Assembly (NCBI GenBank): GCA_021799495.1 | Contig: JAJZAI010000003.1 | Span: forward strand, 59,247-123,246 | From: Deltaproteobacteria bacterium | GTDB lineage: Bacteria; Desulfobacterota; Binatia; Binatales; Binataceae | Reading direction: 5' to 3' | Length of the DNA: 64,000 nucleotides | Part shown: positions 43,804 to 52,809 of the stretch, piece by piece | How the letters are laid out: the number at the start of each line of letters is the position of its first letter | Numbering within the stretch: position 1 is the first letter of the stretch | Program-made: the position numbers and the translations under genes | The notes under the pieces: model-generated | The model's input: the letters and a program-made list of their open reading frames with translations, nothing else | The model's database searches: none | Told to the model about the DNA's origin: nothing

Positions 43804-44859
43804 TCAGCGCGGCACGTGCGGAATGACTTCTTTAACGAATCGTTCCAGCGAACGCATGATCTCCCGATGCGGCATGCCGCCGAAATTCGTGATCAGCGAA
43901 ATCTGCGTCGCGCCCATCGCGCGGTAATACTCGATCCGCGCAAGGCACTGTTCGGGGTCGCCGAATATCACCTGGTTCGGATACATGAAGTCGTAGTTCT
44001 CGTGGATATGCTGGAAAATTTTGCCGATGCCAGCATAGCCTTTGTATTGTTCCGAATCGGCGTCCGCGCGATTCGCCTCCGCCGCCAGCTCGAAATAATT
44101 GGTCAGATAAGGCCGCGGGAAGTCACGCGCATGTTCGGCCGAGTCGCCGCAAAACGCATGCAGGCACATCATGACTTCGCGGCTCGCCGGATCGAAACCG
44201 GAACCCTCCAACGTCGTTCGATAATGGCGCACGCGGGCCACGCCGTCCTCCGGACTGCCGACGTACGGCACGTACATCAGGTGATAGCCGTTGCGCGCCG
44301 TGAACTCGAATGATTCCGGCGTCATGATGCAGGCGACGTAAATCGGCGGACGCGGCCGTTGCACCGGTTTCGGCAGCACGTTCACGTCTTTCAGCGTGCG
44401 ATATTTGCCCGCGTAGTTGATTCGTTCGTCGCGCCATGCACGCAGGATCAGTTCGTGCGCCTCGTCGAAACGCGCGCGGCTTTCACTCATGGGCACGTTG
44501 AAAGCGTCGTATTCCGCGCGCTGAAAAGCGCGTCCGATTCCAAAATCGACCCGCCCGCCCGAAAGATTGTCGAGCATCGCGAATTCCTCGGCGACGCGGA
44601 TCGGATCATTCAATCCGATCAACGCGACGCCCGAGCCGATGCGAATGCGACGGGTGCGCTGCGCCGCCGCCGCCGCAATCACGGGAACGGAAGGAATCAC
44701 GCCGCCGTAGCCGAAAAAATGATGTTCCGCGAACCAGACGGCCTCCAGACCGCTTTGATCGGCGAATTCGATCTCTTCAAGAATGTCTTCGTAGAGGTTA
44801 CCGACCGCGCCGTTAAGCGGCTGCCAGAAGGTCGGCAGATAAAACAGCGAAAATTTCAT
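43804..44859 (-). CDS. LLM-class flavin-dependent oxidoreductase (fourth)
   Basis: 351 aa, a shorter member of the luciferase superfamily. KFSLFYLPTFW, EAVWFAEHHFFGYGG, RTRRIRIGSGVALIGLNDPIRVAEEFAMLDNLSGGRVDFGIGRAFQ are typical of the FMN-dependent alkanal monooxygenase/limonene-type branch; GDPEQCLARIEYY is the C-terminal lid. AGGA lies 5 bases before the ATG. Only distantly related to the three long LLM proteins. Divergent from the cytochrome c gene. Confidence 0.88.
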   Translation of the reverse strand: MKFSLFYLPTFWQPLNGAVGNLYEDILEEIEFADQSGLEAVWFAEHHFFGYGGVIPSVPVIAAAAAQRTRRIRIGSGVALIGLNDPIRVAEEFAMLDNLSGGRVDFGIGRAFQRAEYDAFNVPMSESRARFDEAHELILRAWRDERINYAGKYRTLKDVNVLPKPVQRPRPPIYVACIMTPESFEFTARNGYHLMYVPYVGSPEDGVARVRHYRTTLEGSGFDPASREVMMCLHAFCGDSAEHARDFPRPYLTNYFELAAEANRADADSEQYKGYAGIGKIFQHIHENYDFMYPNQVIFGDPEQCLARIEYYRAMGATQISLITNFGGMPHREIMRSLERFVKEVIPHVPR

Positions 44860-45103
44860 TCGTTCCTCGCGCCGGCGGCGTCCACGATGGCACGCCGCTA
44901 ATCTCCGTAATTGAAACGCTCAGGCGCGCCAAAAGGATAACGCGAAGATCGACCCCTCGCTATCTCGCCCCATCCTCTATGGATTAGCGCGCGAACCGCT
45001 CTTTCGCGCGGAGACGTTGCGCGGATTCGATTGCGTTTCAATGGCGGCGTGTCATCCTGATTACCGGCGCTTGCGCGCAACGAGTTCTGGGGAGGAACCG
45101 GGA

Positions 45104-45586
45104 GTGGCAGACGGGGTTTCGATTTACAGGAGCGGTCCGGCGGCCGGATTCGCCGGCGCGCTGGCGCTGATCGTGGCGATCGCGTTCGGCGCGATTCCGG
45201 CGCGCGCGCAGGATTATCCGGACGTTTACCATCCTGCCAGCGAGGATCATCCGGCCAGCGGCAAGCAGGATTTCATGAAGCATTGCGCGCCTTGTCATGG
45301 AACCAACGGCCGCGGACACGGACCCGAAGTCAACCTGATCCCCGACATCCATCCGCCCGATCTCACGGTTCTCAGCATGAAAAACGGCGGCATTTTCCCC
45401 GCCAAAGAGGTCGCCGATACGATCGACGGCCGCAAATCGATCCCATCCCACAAACGGTTCGACATGCCGTTTTGGGGCGTCAACTTCCAGGAGTCGGGCA
45501 AGGAGTTTTCGCCGGCAAGCGAGGCGCGCGCGAAGGCGCGAATCAACGCGCTGGTCGATTACATCCGCACGATCCAGCGCCAGTGA
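45104..45586 (+). CDS. secreted class I c-type cytochrome
   Basis: 160 aa from a GTG with GGAGG 8 bases upstream, which decides the start. A signal peptide (about residues 14-35) ends in ARA-Q. One heme site CAPCH (Cys61, Cys64, His65) is followed by a PPDLT region and a possible axial Met in DMPFWG. It carries electrons in the periplasm. Partner unknown; it is the only cytochrome here. It ends 13 bp before the convergent fifth LLM gene. Confidence 0.85.
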   Translation: MADGVSIYRSGPAAGFAGALALIVAIAFGAIPARAQDYPDVYHPASEDHPASGKQDFMKHCAPCHGTNGRGHGPEVNLIPDIHPPDLTVLSMKNGGIFPAKEVADTIDGRKSIPSHKRFDMPFWGVNFQESGKEFSPASEARAKARINALVDYIRTIQRQ

Positions 45587-45599
45587 CGTTCGAGCGTCA

Positions 45600-46682
45600 C
45601 TACGGGCGCTTCAAATCCTGCACGATCTCGCGCAACACGCCGCGATCGTGATCGTTGTGGACTGGAATCTCGAAGGCGACGCGATTAACCCCGGCGAAGC
45701 GCTTTTTGATCACGCCGGCGATTTCGTCGTAGGTTCCGACCGCCGCGAATGCGTGCACCATCTCTTCGCTGACCACCTTCGGCATCTCGCCCCATTTTTG
45801 CTGGATCGACAGGCGATGCAGCTCGTCGGCCTGGCGCGACCATCCGTCTAATTCGAAGCTCGAGCGATAGGAGCGCGTCGATCCATAAAACGCGATTGTC
45901 GACTTCATTTTCTCGACCGCTTTCGCCAGTTCGCCGCGATCGCGCGCCACGCACAGGAAACCCCCGCCGCCAATTTCGAAATCTTTCCACGCCGCCTGGG
46001 GCCGGCCCGATCGCGCGAAGCCCTTTTTCAGATTCGGGAACGCGATTTCGTCCAGATACCTGCGCGTGACGATTCCGTGCAGCCGCACGCCGTCGCAAAC
46101 CTCGCCCGCCACTTGCAGCATCCGCTCTTGCACCGCCGCGATCAGCACCGGAATATGCGGCTTCTCGATCGGCGGCGGTGAAAAATTCGGCGTCATCAGC
46201 GAAATATTGTAGTGCTCGCTCTGGAAATTCAGCGGCGCGCCGGTTTGCCACGAATGCCAGCACGCGCGCATCGCGCCGACATAATCTTTCATTCGCTGCG
46301 CCGGTTTCGACCACGGCATCCCGAACCGCCGCGTCACGTGCCCTTTGACTTGCGAGCCGAGTCCGAGCACCAGCCGGCCGCCGCTCATCGTCTGCAAATC
46401 CCACGCGATATACGCCGTCGCCACCGGACTCTTCGTGAACGCCAGCGCGATTCCGGTGCCCAGCTCGATCGGCGACGGTTCCTGCGCCGCCACCGCCAGC
46501 GCCAGAAACGGATCGTGTTGCGTCTCGACCGAGACCGCCGTGTCATACCCGAGCGCGGTCGCCTCGCGCACCTGCTCGCGCAGCGTGTCCCAGCGGGGCG
46601 CGGGACGCTTGCCGCCAGCGTCCATTTCCGGCGTATATGCGGTGCCCCAATTCAGGTATCGTTCGATTTTCATCGTCGCCAT
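45600..46682 (-). CDS. F420-type LLM oxidoreductase (MSMEG_2256/TIGR03617-like)
   Basis: 360 aa from the ATG at 46682 (a second ATG three codons on is equally possible). LLM barrel: ALGYDTAVSVETQHDPFLALAVAA, ELGTGIALAFTKSPVATAYIAWDLQ, SGGRLVLGLGSQVKGHVTRRFG and GVRLHGIVTRRY. The GSQVKGHV loop and FxxPWxxP region are like the F420-dependent group TIGR03617. If so the organism makes F420. The frame upstream of the start is basic and not family-like. Confidence 0.82.
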   Translation of the reverse strand: MATMKIERYLNWGTAYTPEMDAGGKRPAPRWDTLREQVREATALGYDTAVSVETQHDPFLALAVAAQEPSPIELGTGIALAFTKSPVATAYIAWDLQTMSGGRLVLGLGSQVKGHVTRRFGMPWSKPAQRMKDYVGAMRACWHSWQTGAPLNFQSEHYNISLMTPNFSPPPIEKPHIPVLIAAVQERMLQVAGEVCDGVRLHGIVTRRYLDEIAFPNLKKGFARSGRPQAAWKDFEIGGGGFLCVARDRGELAKAVEKMKSTIAFYGSTRSYRSSFELDGWSRQADELHRLSIQQKWGEMPKVVSEEMVHAFAAVGTYDEIAGVIKKRFAGVNRVAFEIPVHNDHDRGVLREIVQDLKRP

Positions 46683-46707
46683 GGCGCGGTTATCCCGTTG
46701 ATCTCCA

Positions 46708-47217
46708 ATGCTGTCAACCCCGCGCCGTTTGCTTCGCCGCCGCCTCCTTGCGATGATCTCAGCGATGCGCCGGCCGGGGTTCACTATAGCCGCGCTTGCC
46801 GCATTGATGCTGCTCGGCGCGTGGATGCTCGAGGGACCGTTCATGCGGCCCGCCTGCACCGCCGTGACCGGCGGCGCGAACGTCAGCATCGCCGTCGCCA
46901 ATCTCCCGCGGAACACCGCGAAATTCTTCTGTTACCGCGCCTCTGCCGGACGGCGCCTGCGCTTCATCCTCGCGCGTGACAGCGACGGAAAAGTGCATGC
47001 GGTGTTCGATGCGTGCAGTCAGTGCTACCGGTTTCACAAGGGGTACGCCGTCTCCCACGGCTACCTGATCTGCCGACTGTGCGGAAACCGCTACAAGCTC
47101 GACCATCTCGATCGCGGAATCGCCTCCTGCGTGCCCGTACGACTGAACACGGCCGATCGGGGCGCGCGGGTTGAAATCAAAGTCGCCGACCTCGTCAAAG
47201 GACGCACGCTGTTCTGA
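46708..47217 (+). CDS. DUF2318 membrane-anchored metal-binding protein
   Basis: 169 aa at most; ATGs at 46753 and 46765 would remove a basic stretch before the membrane anchor, and no ribosome site decides. One transmembrane segment (TIAALAALMLLGAWML) is followed by an outside domain with DACSQCYRFHKGY and LICRLCGNRY, the CxxC-CxxC pair of DUF2318. The family is often next to iron or copper transport genes (Ftr-type systems) and is taken to bind metal or a cluster. Its stop overlaps the next start (TGATG). Confidence 0.75.
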   Translation: MLSTPRRLLRRRLLAMISAMRRPGFTIAALAALMLLGAWMLEGPFMRPACTAVTGGANVSIAVANLPRNTAKFFCYRASAGRRLRFILARDSDGKVHAVFDACSQCYRFHKGYAVSHGYLICRLCGNRYKLDHLDRGIASCVPVRLNTADRGARVEIKVADLVKGRTLF

Positions 47218-47531
47218 TGGCGCGATGGCTCAATTCCGACCGCGGATGGGCGCTTGCGCTCATGCTGATCGTCGCCATCCTGCTTGCCGGGATCCCCGTC
47301 GTCGCCGACGCCCCGCTTGCCGGCGGCCCGCCAACGCTTACTGTCAATATCTGCCATCCGCTGCCCGGAATGAACGTCTCGACAACTCCATGCGCGGCAG
47401 CGCTGCGCCGCATCGTTCGGATTCCGGCGCACATCGATCACGATTCCGGCGCCGTCGCGCGCTTTGCGCCGCCGCGCTTCGATCGCCTACCCGACGCGCC
47501 CGACCCTCCTCCGCCTCGCGCCTCGATCTAA
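47217..47531 (+). CDS. small secreted protein, unknown
   Basis: 104 aa, unrecognised. An N-terminal signal-like helix (WALALMLIVAILLAGIPVVADA) is followed by NICHPLPGMN, HIDHDSGA and a Pro-rich tail. Two Cys and three His could bind metal. Its ATG shares one base with the DUF2318 stop, which supports a real, co-translated gene in the copper/metal cluster. No homologue comes to mind. Confidence 0.55.
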   Translation: MARWLNSDRGWALALMLIVAILLAGIPVVADAPLAGGPPTLTVNICHPLPGMNVSTTPCAAALRRIVRIPAHIDHDSGAVARFAPPRFDRLPDAPDPPPPRASI

Positions 47532-47641
47532 TTCTCCGATAGTCAACATTTTTGACTTCGCGCGGCCGAAGCGTCTGGATTCGTCCGCGCGTCAGCCGCC
47601 GGCCGTCCAACGACGGCCACACGGCCGTAGATGAGGTTGAA

Positions 47642-48550
47642 GTGAGGAATTTTACCTGCGCAATTGCGCTGCTGTTGATGCTCGCGCCGGCGCGGCTTGC
47701 CTACGCCCACGGCGTGGTCGGCGATTACATATTTCTTGAGCCGCTCATCGCCGAAGATCCGACCCCGGCGAACGAACTCGATATCGTCGAGCCGCAATGG
47801 ACCAAAACCAGCGCAGGCCGCACTTTTTCGCTTGGCTCTTCGATCGAGAAAGTGCTCGCGATCGACTCTAACGAGATGCCGCGGCTGAGCGTCGGCGCCG
47901 GCAGTTCGTGGATCTACCAGTCTCCCAGGCACGGCCCGAATCTGAACGGCTACGACGATCTCGATCTCTTCGTCAAATATGCCTTTCTCGTCGTTCCGGA
48001 ACACGAATTCCTGATGGGCGCGATGCTCGACTTGCAGGCGCCCACCGGCGATCCGCGCGTCCAGACGCAGAACCATGCGAGCCTCGGCCCCGAACTGGTA
48101 TGGGAAAAGGGTCTCGGCGATCTGCCGAATTGGCCGTTCGTGAAATACTTTCGCCCGCTGGGTTTTCAGGGCGATTTCGGTTACCTGCCCGCGCTCGGCG
48201 GACACGCCAGCCATCTGATGTTCGCCGATCAGGTGGTCGAATACTCGCTCCCCTATCTGAGCAATTCCGTCAAAGACTTCGGGTTGCCATGGCCCCTGCG
48301 CAACCTGTTCCTGTTCAACGAGTTCAACTACTCCCAACTGATTACCGGCCCGCCCGGCCAGACTTTTCCGAACCTGGTCGCCACGCCCGGAATCGCATAC
48401 GTCGGCTATCGCTTTGAGTTGAGTTTCGGTACGCAGTTTGCCCTCAATAACGCGAGCGTTCCGGGAACCCACGCATCGGTGATCGGACTGCTCGATATTT
48501 TTTACGATTCCATCATTCCGCAGGGAAATTGGACGCCATTTGGAGGTTGA
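47642..48550 (+). CDS. secreted/outer-membrane-type protein in metal cluster
   Basis: 302 aa from a GTG with GAGG 5 bases upstream. A signal peptide ends near AYA-HG. The rest is rich in beta-type repeats with aromatic ends (SSWIYQSP, LFVKYAFLVVPEH, FGYLPALGG, GYRFELSFGTQFAL), as in COG4313-type outer-membrane channel proteins, but the call is from pattern only. It is 5 bp upstream of copC, so it is probably part of copper handling or export. Confidence 0.65.
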   Translation: MRNFTCAIALLLMLAPARLAYAHGVVGDYIFLEPLIAEDPTPANELDIVEPQWTKTSAGRTFSLGSSIEKVLAIDSNEMPRLSVGAGSSWIYQSPRHGPNLNGYDDLDLFVKYAFLVVPEHEFLMGAMLDLQAPTGDPRVQTQNHASLGPELVWEKGLGDLPNWPFVKYFRPLGFQGDFGYLPALGGHASHLMFADQVVEYSLPYLSNSVKDFGLPWPLRNLFLFNEFNYSQLITGPPGQTFPNLVATPGIAYVGYRFELSFGTQFALNNASVPGTHASVIGLLDIFYDSIIPQGNWTPFGG

Positions 48551-48555
48551 ACGCG

Positions 48556-48933
48556 ATGCCGCACCGCAAAACCATTCTGACCCTCGCCGCGCTGTGCGCC
48601 GCGATCATGCTGGCGCCGCGCGCCGCCCGCGCGCATGCATTCCCTGAACATGAAAATCCCGCGGCGGGCGCGACCGTCAAATCGCCACCCGCGCGCGTCA
48701 CCATAAAATTCGACGCGCCGATCGAGAAGCTTTTCGCCAATCTCAGGGTGCTCGATTCCTCGGGCCGCAATCTAGCCTCGAAGCCGGTTGTCAACACCGC
48801 CCAGAAAAGCCTCTCGGCCGCCGTGCCGCCGTTAAAGCCCGGCGACTACAAAGTTGCGTGGAGCGTCGTTTGCGCCGACAGCCATCGCACCGAGGGTTCG
48901 TATCAATTCACCGTGGCCGGCCCGGCGCAATGA
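48556..48933 (+). CDS. copC: copper resistance protein CopC
   Basis: 125 aa. Periplasmic copper-binding beta-sandwich. A signal peptide ends at RA-HAFPEHENPA, leaving a His at or near the mature N-terminus (Cu(II) site); CADSHRTEGSYQF near the C-terminus supplies the Asp/His pair. The Met-rich Cu(I) loop of plasmid CopC is absent, so this is the Cu(II)-only type. GGAGG is 9 bases before the ATG. The stop overlaps copD (ATGA). Confidence 0.9.
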   Translation: MPHRKTILTLAALCAAIMLAPRAARAHAFPEHENPAAGATVKSPPARVTIKFDAPIEKLFANLRVLDSSGRNLASKPVVNTAQKSLSAAVPPLKPGDYKVAWSVVCADSHRTEGSYQFTVAGPAQ

Positions 48934-49811
48934 CGCCGATCGGGGCGAACGCGCTCGCGCAATGGCCGATCGTCGCCGCACAGGCGATCCTGTTCGGCAC
49001 ATCCGCTTTCGAGCTTGTGCTGGCGCCGCACGATCCGCGCGCGCGTTCGCCTCTCGTCCGCGAGCTTGCTCCTTTCTGGATCGGCCTCGCCGTCGTCCTG
49101 CTGCTTGCCGCTCCGATCGCTTTGCTTGCGGAGGTCTCCGCGATGGCCGCGGCGCCGTGGCGCGCCGCGCTCGCTTATGTCCCGGAGGTCTTGCGCGAAA
49201 CTCATGGCGGACGGCTATGGATCGTGCGGCTGATTGCGATCGCCGCCATCGCCGCCGTCGCCTTCCGCTTCGCCAGGCATGATCGCACGCCCGCGGCGCT
49301 CTGCGCGCTGGCGGCGATTCTGATCCTGGCCGGCGCGCTTTCAGGCCATGCCGATGACTGGGGCGGCGCGATGGTCGCGGTTAATTTTCTTCATCAGGCC
49401 GCCGCGGGCCTGTGGGCCGGCGCGTTGCTGGCGCTCTGTTACGGCGAATTCTTCGGCGATCGCGATCCGGCCGCGCACTGGATCCACGAAATCGCGCGTC
49501 GGGTGTCGGCGGCCGCCGGATGGTCCGTCGGCGTCCTGTTCGCCACCGGCGTCGTGCTCGCCGTGCGCGCGCTCGGCTTCGATTCGAGCCGCCTGCTTTA
49601 CTCCGCGTATGGCCGCGCGTTGATCCTCAAAATCGCGGTCTTCGCCGCCGTGATCGCGATCGGCGGCTACAACCGCTATTGGCTGGTGCCGCACGTTCAC
49701 GACCGCTCGTCGCGACGAATGCTGCTGCGCCTGGTCGCCGTCGAATGCGTCTTTATCCTCGGCGTGTTCGGACTGGCCGCGATGCTGGCGAACACGCCGC
49801 CCGCCCATTGA
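48930..49811 (+). CDS. copD: copper resistance protein CopD
   Basis: 293 aa, about eight transmembrane helices. CopD moves copper across the inner membrane with CopC. Conserved His in GALSGHADDWGG, AVNFLHQAAAGLWAGALLAL and a C-terminal FAAVIAIGGYNRYWLVP region fit the family. The four-base overlap with copC makes coupling near certain. It ends the cluster; glyA follows on the other strand. Confidence 0.9.
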   Translation: MTPIGANALAQWPIVAAQAILFGTSAFELVLAPHDPRARSPLVRELAPFWIGLAVVLLLAAPIALLAEVSAMAAAPWRAALAYVPEVLRETHGGRLWIVRLIAIAAIAAVAFRFARHDRTPAALCALAAILILAGALSGHADDWGGAMVAVNFLHQAAAGLWAGALLALCYGEFFGDRDPAAHWIHEIARRVSAAAGWSVGVLFATGVVLAVRALGFDSSRLLYSAYGRALILKIAVFAAVIAIGGYNRYWLVPHVHDRSSRRMLLRLVAVECVFILGVFGLAAMLANTPPAH

Positions 49812-49896
49812 CCGCACCGGAGATGCGCGGCATAACGTCGCGCTCAAAAAAAACGGCGCGATATGCTTGAAAAGATGTCCGTCGTTGGCCGACCGC

Positions 49897-51144
49897 CTAT
49901 CCGAGCAGGCATCCGGGCGCCGGAAAGCCCCGGCAGAATTCGCGCACTTCCGCGCCGACGCGATCGATCGCCGCTTCGTCATCGACGTTGCGCACGACCT
50001 CGTCGATCCACGCCGCCACCCGCGTCATGTCGCCTTCGCCCATCCCGCGCGACGTCACCGCCGGCGATCCCATCCGCACGCCGCTTGGACTGAACGGCTT
50101 GCGCGGATCGTATGGCACCGTGTTGTAGTTGCAGATGATGCCGGCGCGGTCGAGCGCTCGCGCGGCCTTCTTGCCAATCACTTTCTTGTTGGTCAGATCG
50201 ACCAGCACCAGATGGTTGTCGGTGCCGCCCGACACCAGATTGAAGCCCCGCTTCATCAACTCGGCCGCAAGCGCCTGCGCGTTGCGCACCACCTGCCGTC
50301 CGTATTCTTTGAATTCCGGCGTCGCCGCCTCCTTGAGCGCGACCGCGATCGCCGCCGTCGTATGATTGTGCGGGCCGCCCTGCAACCCCGGAAAAACCGC
50401 CTTGTCGATTTTTTCCGCCAGCTCCTTGCGGCACATGATCATCGCGCCGCGCGGCCCTCTGAGCGTCTTGTGCGTGGTCGTCATCACCACGTCCGCGTAT
50501 GGAACCGGGTCCGGATGGACGCCGGCGACGATCAACCCCGCAATGTGCGAGATGTCGGCGAGCAGGCAGGCCCCGACCTCTTTCGCGATTTCGCTGAAAA
50601 TCCTGAAATCGAACTGGCGCGGATAGGCCGTCGCGCCGGTCACGATGATTTTCGGCCGCTCCTTGCGCGCGAGCTCCCGCACCGCGTCGTAATCGATGCG
50701 CTGGGTCTCGCGATCGACCATATAGTGCACGGGACGCCAGAACGAACCCGTGATGCTGACGTTCCAGCCATGCGTCAGATGGCCGCCATGCGGCAGCGCA
50801 AGGCCCATCAGCGTGTCGCCCGGCTTGAGCAGCGCGAAATAGACCGCTAGATTCGCAGGCGATCCCGAATAGGGCTGCACGTTGACGTGCTCGGCGCCGA
50901 ACAGCGCTTTCGCCCGTTCGATCGCCAGCGTCTCGATCTCGTCGATATAACGCTGGCCCTCGTAGTAGCGCTTGTGCGCGTACCCCTCGGAATATTTGTT
51001 GGTCAAAACCGAGCCGGTCGCCTCGAGCACCGCCTGGGAAACGTAATTCTCCGACGGGATCAGCCGCACCGACTCGATTTGATAGCGTTCTTCTTCTTTG
51101 ATCAGCCGATAGATTTCCGGATCGTGTTGCCGCAATTGATCCAC
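49897..51144 (-). CDS. glyA: serine hydroxymethyltransferase
   Basis: 415 aa, full length. Swaps a one-carbon unit between serine and tetrahydrofolate. Schiff-base Lys226 is in TTTHKTLRGPRG; ESVRLIPSENYVS and NKYSEGYAHKRYYEGQ (folate/PLP), VNVQPYSGSPANLAVY, LPHGGHLTHG and ADISHIAGL are all present. Monocistronic here, between copD (convergent) and the FAD enzyme. Confidence 0.97.
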   Translation of the reverse strand: MDQLRQHDPEIYRLIKEEERYQIESVRLIPSENYVSQAVLEATGSVLTNKYSEGYAHKRYYEGQRYIDEIETLAIERAKALFGAEHVNVQPYSGSPANLAVYFALLKPGDTLMGLALPHGGHLTHGWNVSITGSFWRPVHYMVDRETQRIDYDAVRELARKERPKIIVTGATAYPRQFDFRIFSEIAKEVGACLLADISHIAGLIVAGVHPDPVPYADVVMTTTHKTLRGPRGAMIMCRKELAEKIDKAVFPGLQGGPHNHTTAAIAVALKEAATPEFKEYGRQVVRNAQALAAELMKRGFNLVSGGTDNHLVLVDLTNKKVIGKKAARALDRAGIICNYNTVPYDPRKPFSPSGVRMGSPAVTSRGMGEGDMTRVAAWIDEVVRNVDDEAAIDRVGAEVREFCRGFPAPGCLLG

Positions 51145-51211
51145 TCGTGTACTCCGTCGCGGGACTATCCGAAAAGGCTACCGTCCGGCTCGGGCCAAGG
51201 CAAAACCGTTC

Positions 51212-52591
51212 CTACTTAAGATCCGCCGGCGTCATCTTTTTTATCCATCCGCGATAGTCGCCTTCATAGCCCACCGCGCGCTGGCGTTCGCCCACCCGCG
51301 CCAGAATTTTCGCCACTTTTTCGCCCGAAATCAGCTCGCGCGCCTCGATGCTGGCCGCCATGCGCAGGCCCTCCTGATGCGCCCGTTCGCGCGCCGCGTC
51401 GGTGAACGGCACGCCCGGCCCCTCCGGCTTCAATCCGAGGTAGGTCTCCGCGATATGCGTGCCGATCTGCGTTCCGCTGACCAGCGAATCCTTGATATTG
51501 CCCTTGCCGGTCAGCACATTGCCCGCGGCGTAAATCGCCGTGCGTCCTTCGAGCAGCAGGCCGATATCGGCGTTGACGTACTGATAGACCTCCCCTTTGG
51601 TCGGGATGCCCGGCAACGCTTCCGGAATGCTGCCGATCGAGCTGATCGTCATCGGCGCGGTCACCGGGCGCGCCGAATCCGGCACGGTCCGGACCTTGCC
51701 GTCGGCGACTTCCGTCCGGCTCATCTGTATTCCGGTCATCCGTCCGTTTTCGACGATCAAACCGGTGGGTACGCTCAATTCCCGGAACTCGAAGAGAAAC
51801 TTGCGCTGCGCTTTTTCCAGAATCTTGGCCCGGGCCATCCGCATCGCCTCGGCCCGCTTCGGCGGAGCGTCAGGCGCAATGTCCGAGAGCGGCATGTCGA
51901 GCACGCGCCGCCGGTAATAAAGCGTGCAGGGCGCCATTCCCAAATCGCTCCACGCCAGGTTGTGGCTCTTCAGCACCGGCTCGATTCCTTCGCGTTCGAG
52001 CTTGAGCATGTCCTCCTGGATTCCGCGCGCTGCGAGCCCCTTCAACGCCATCTCGATTTGCAGGACTTTGACCACGTCGATCGACGCCAGTCCGCCGCCG
52101 ACCACGGTCGTGCCGGGCTGCAACTCGTAACGCGGCCCGTTATAGGACGCCTCCGGATAGTGGTTGAACCAGTAAATCAGCGGATTCTGATAGACCAGCC
52201 CCTTGTCAATCCACTCGTCCGCGCCATCGACCGGAAACGGCCGATCCCGCCATGCGCCGTTGGTCAGCACCACCGCGCTCAAGCCCCAACCCTCGCGTAA
52301 CTCGTTGAAATCGAGGTCGCGGCCAAGGCGGGTCAGCGGCAGGTAATGGATATTCGGATGGTCGAGCCGCTTGTTGATCTCCTCGTATTCGTCGCGCCGC
52401 TGCTTCACATGCCAGCGCGGCAATCCGTCTTCGATCTTTCCGTAGGGACGCGAATTCTGCTCGACGACGATCACCATCGTCTTCCGCTCGGCGAGGATGC
52501 GGGCGATTTCAGAGCCTGCGGTCGCGCCGCCGATTACAGCGACCACGTGTGCCGGATTCGGTTGAACGCTTTCAGCCATAATGATGCGCAT
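51212..52591 (-). CDS. NAD(P)/FAD-dependent oxidoreductase
   Basis: 459 aa; starts at 52591 or 52579 both fit. N-terminal FAD-binding AVIGGATAGSEIARILAE, a second dinucleotide strand VVGGGLASIDVVKVLQ near 165-180, and a late FAD strand AIYAAGNVLTGKGN. Overall it resembles ferredoxin/adrenodoxin-NADP reductase and glutamate-synthase small-subunit-like enzymes. No Fe-S cluster motif is visible. Partner is unknown. Confidence 0.82.
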   Translation of the reverse strand: MRIIMAESVQPNPAHVVAVIGGATAGSEIARILAERKTMVIVVEQNSRPYGKIEDGLPRWHVKQRRDEYEEINKRLDHPNIHYLPLTRLGRDLDFNELREGWGLSAVVLTNGAWRDRPFPVDGADEWIDKGLVYQNPLIYWFNHYPEASYNGPRYELQPGTTVVGGGLASIDVVKVLQIEMALKGLAARGIQEDMLKLEREGIEPVLKSHNLAWSDLGMAPCTLYYRRRVLDMPLSDIAPDAPPKRAEAMRMARAKILEKAQRKFLFEFRELSVPTGLIVENGRMTGIQMSRTEVADGKVRTVPDSARPVTAPMTISSIGSIPEALPGIPTKGEVYQYVNADIGLLLEGRTAIYAAGNVLTGKGNIKDSLVSGTQIGTHIAETYLGLKPEGPGVPFTDAARERAHQEGLRMAASIEARELISGEKVAKILARVGERQRAVGYEGDYRGWIKKMTPADLK

Positions 52592-52809
52592 TCTCCACGC
52601 CGCTCTTGCCGGGGCGTGATCTCGGGCAATTGGTTGATCTTATGCGCCGCGCCGCCTTTCGGAAACGCCGCGCCGGCGTGCGCGGTGCGCGCGCAATCTC
52701 GCTGCGGATTTCTCTAGCACAACGCGCCGCCGCTGATTAACCGCGCGCGCTCGCCCATCGGCGCGCTCGGCTTGCGCATGAATCCCGCGCATGTTTTTCT
52801 GATCCCGCG

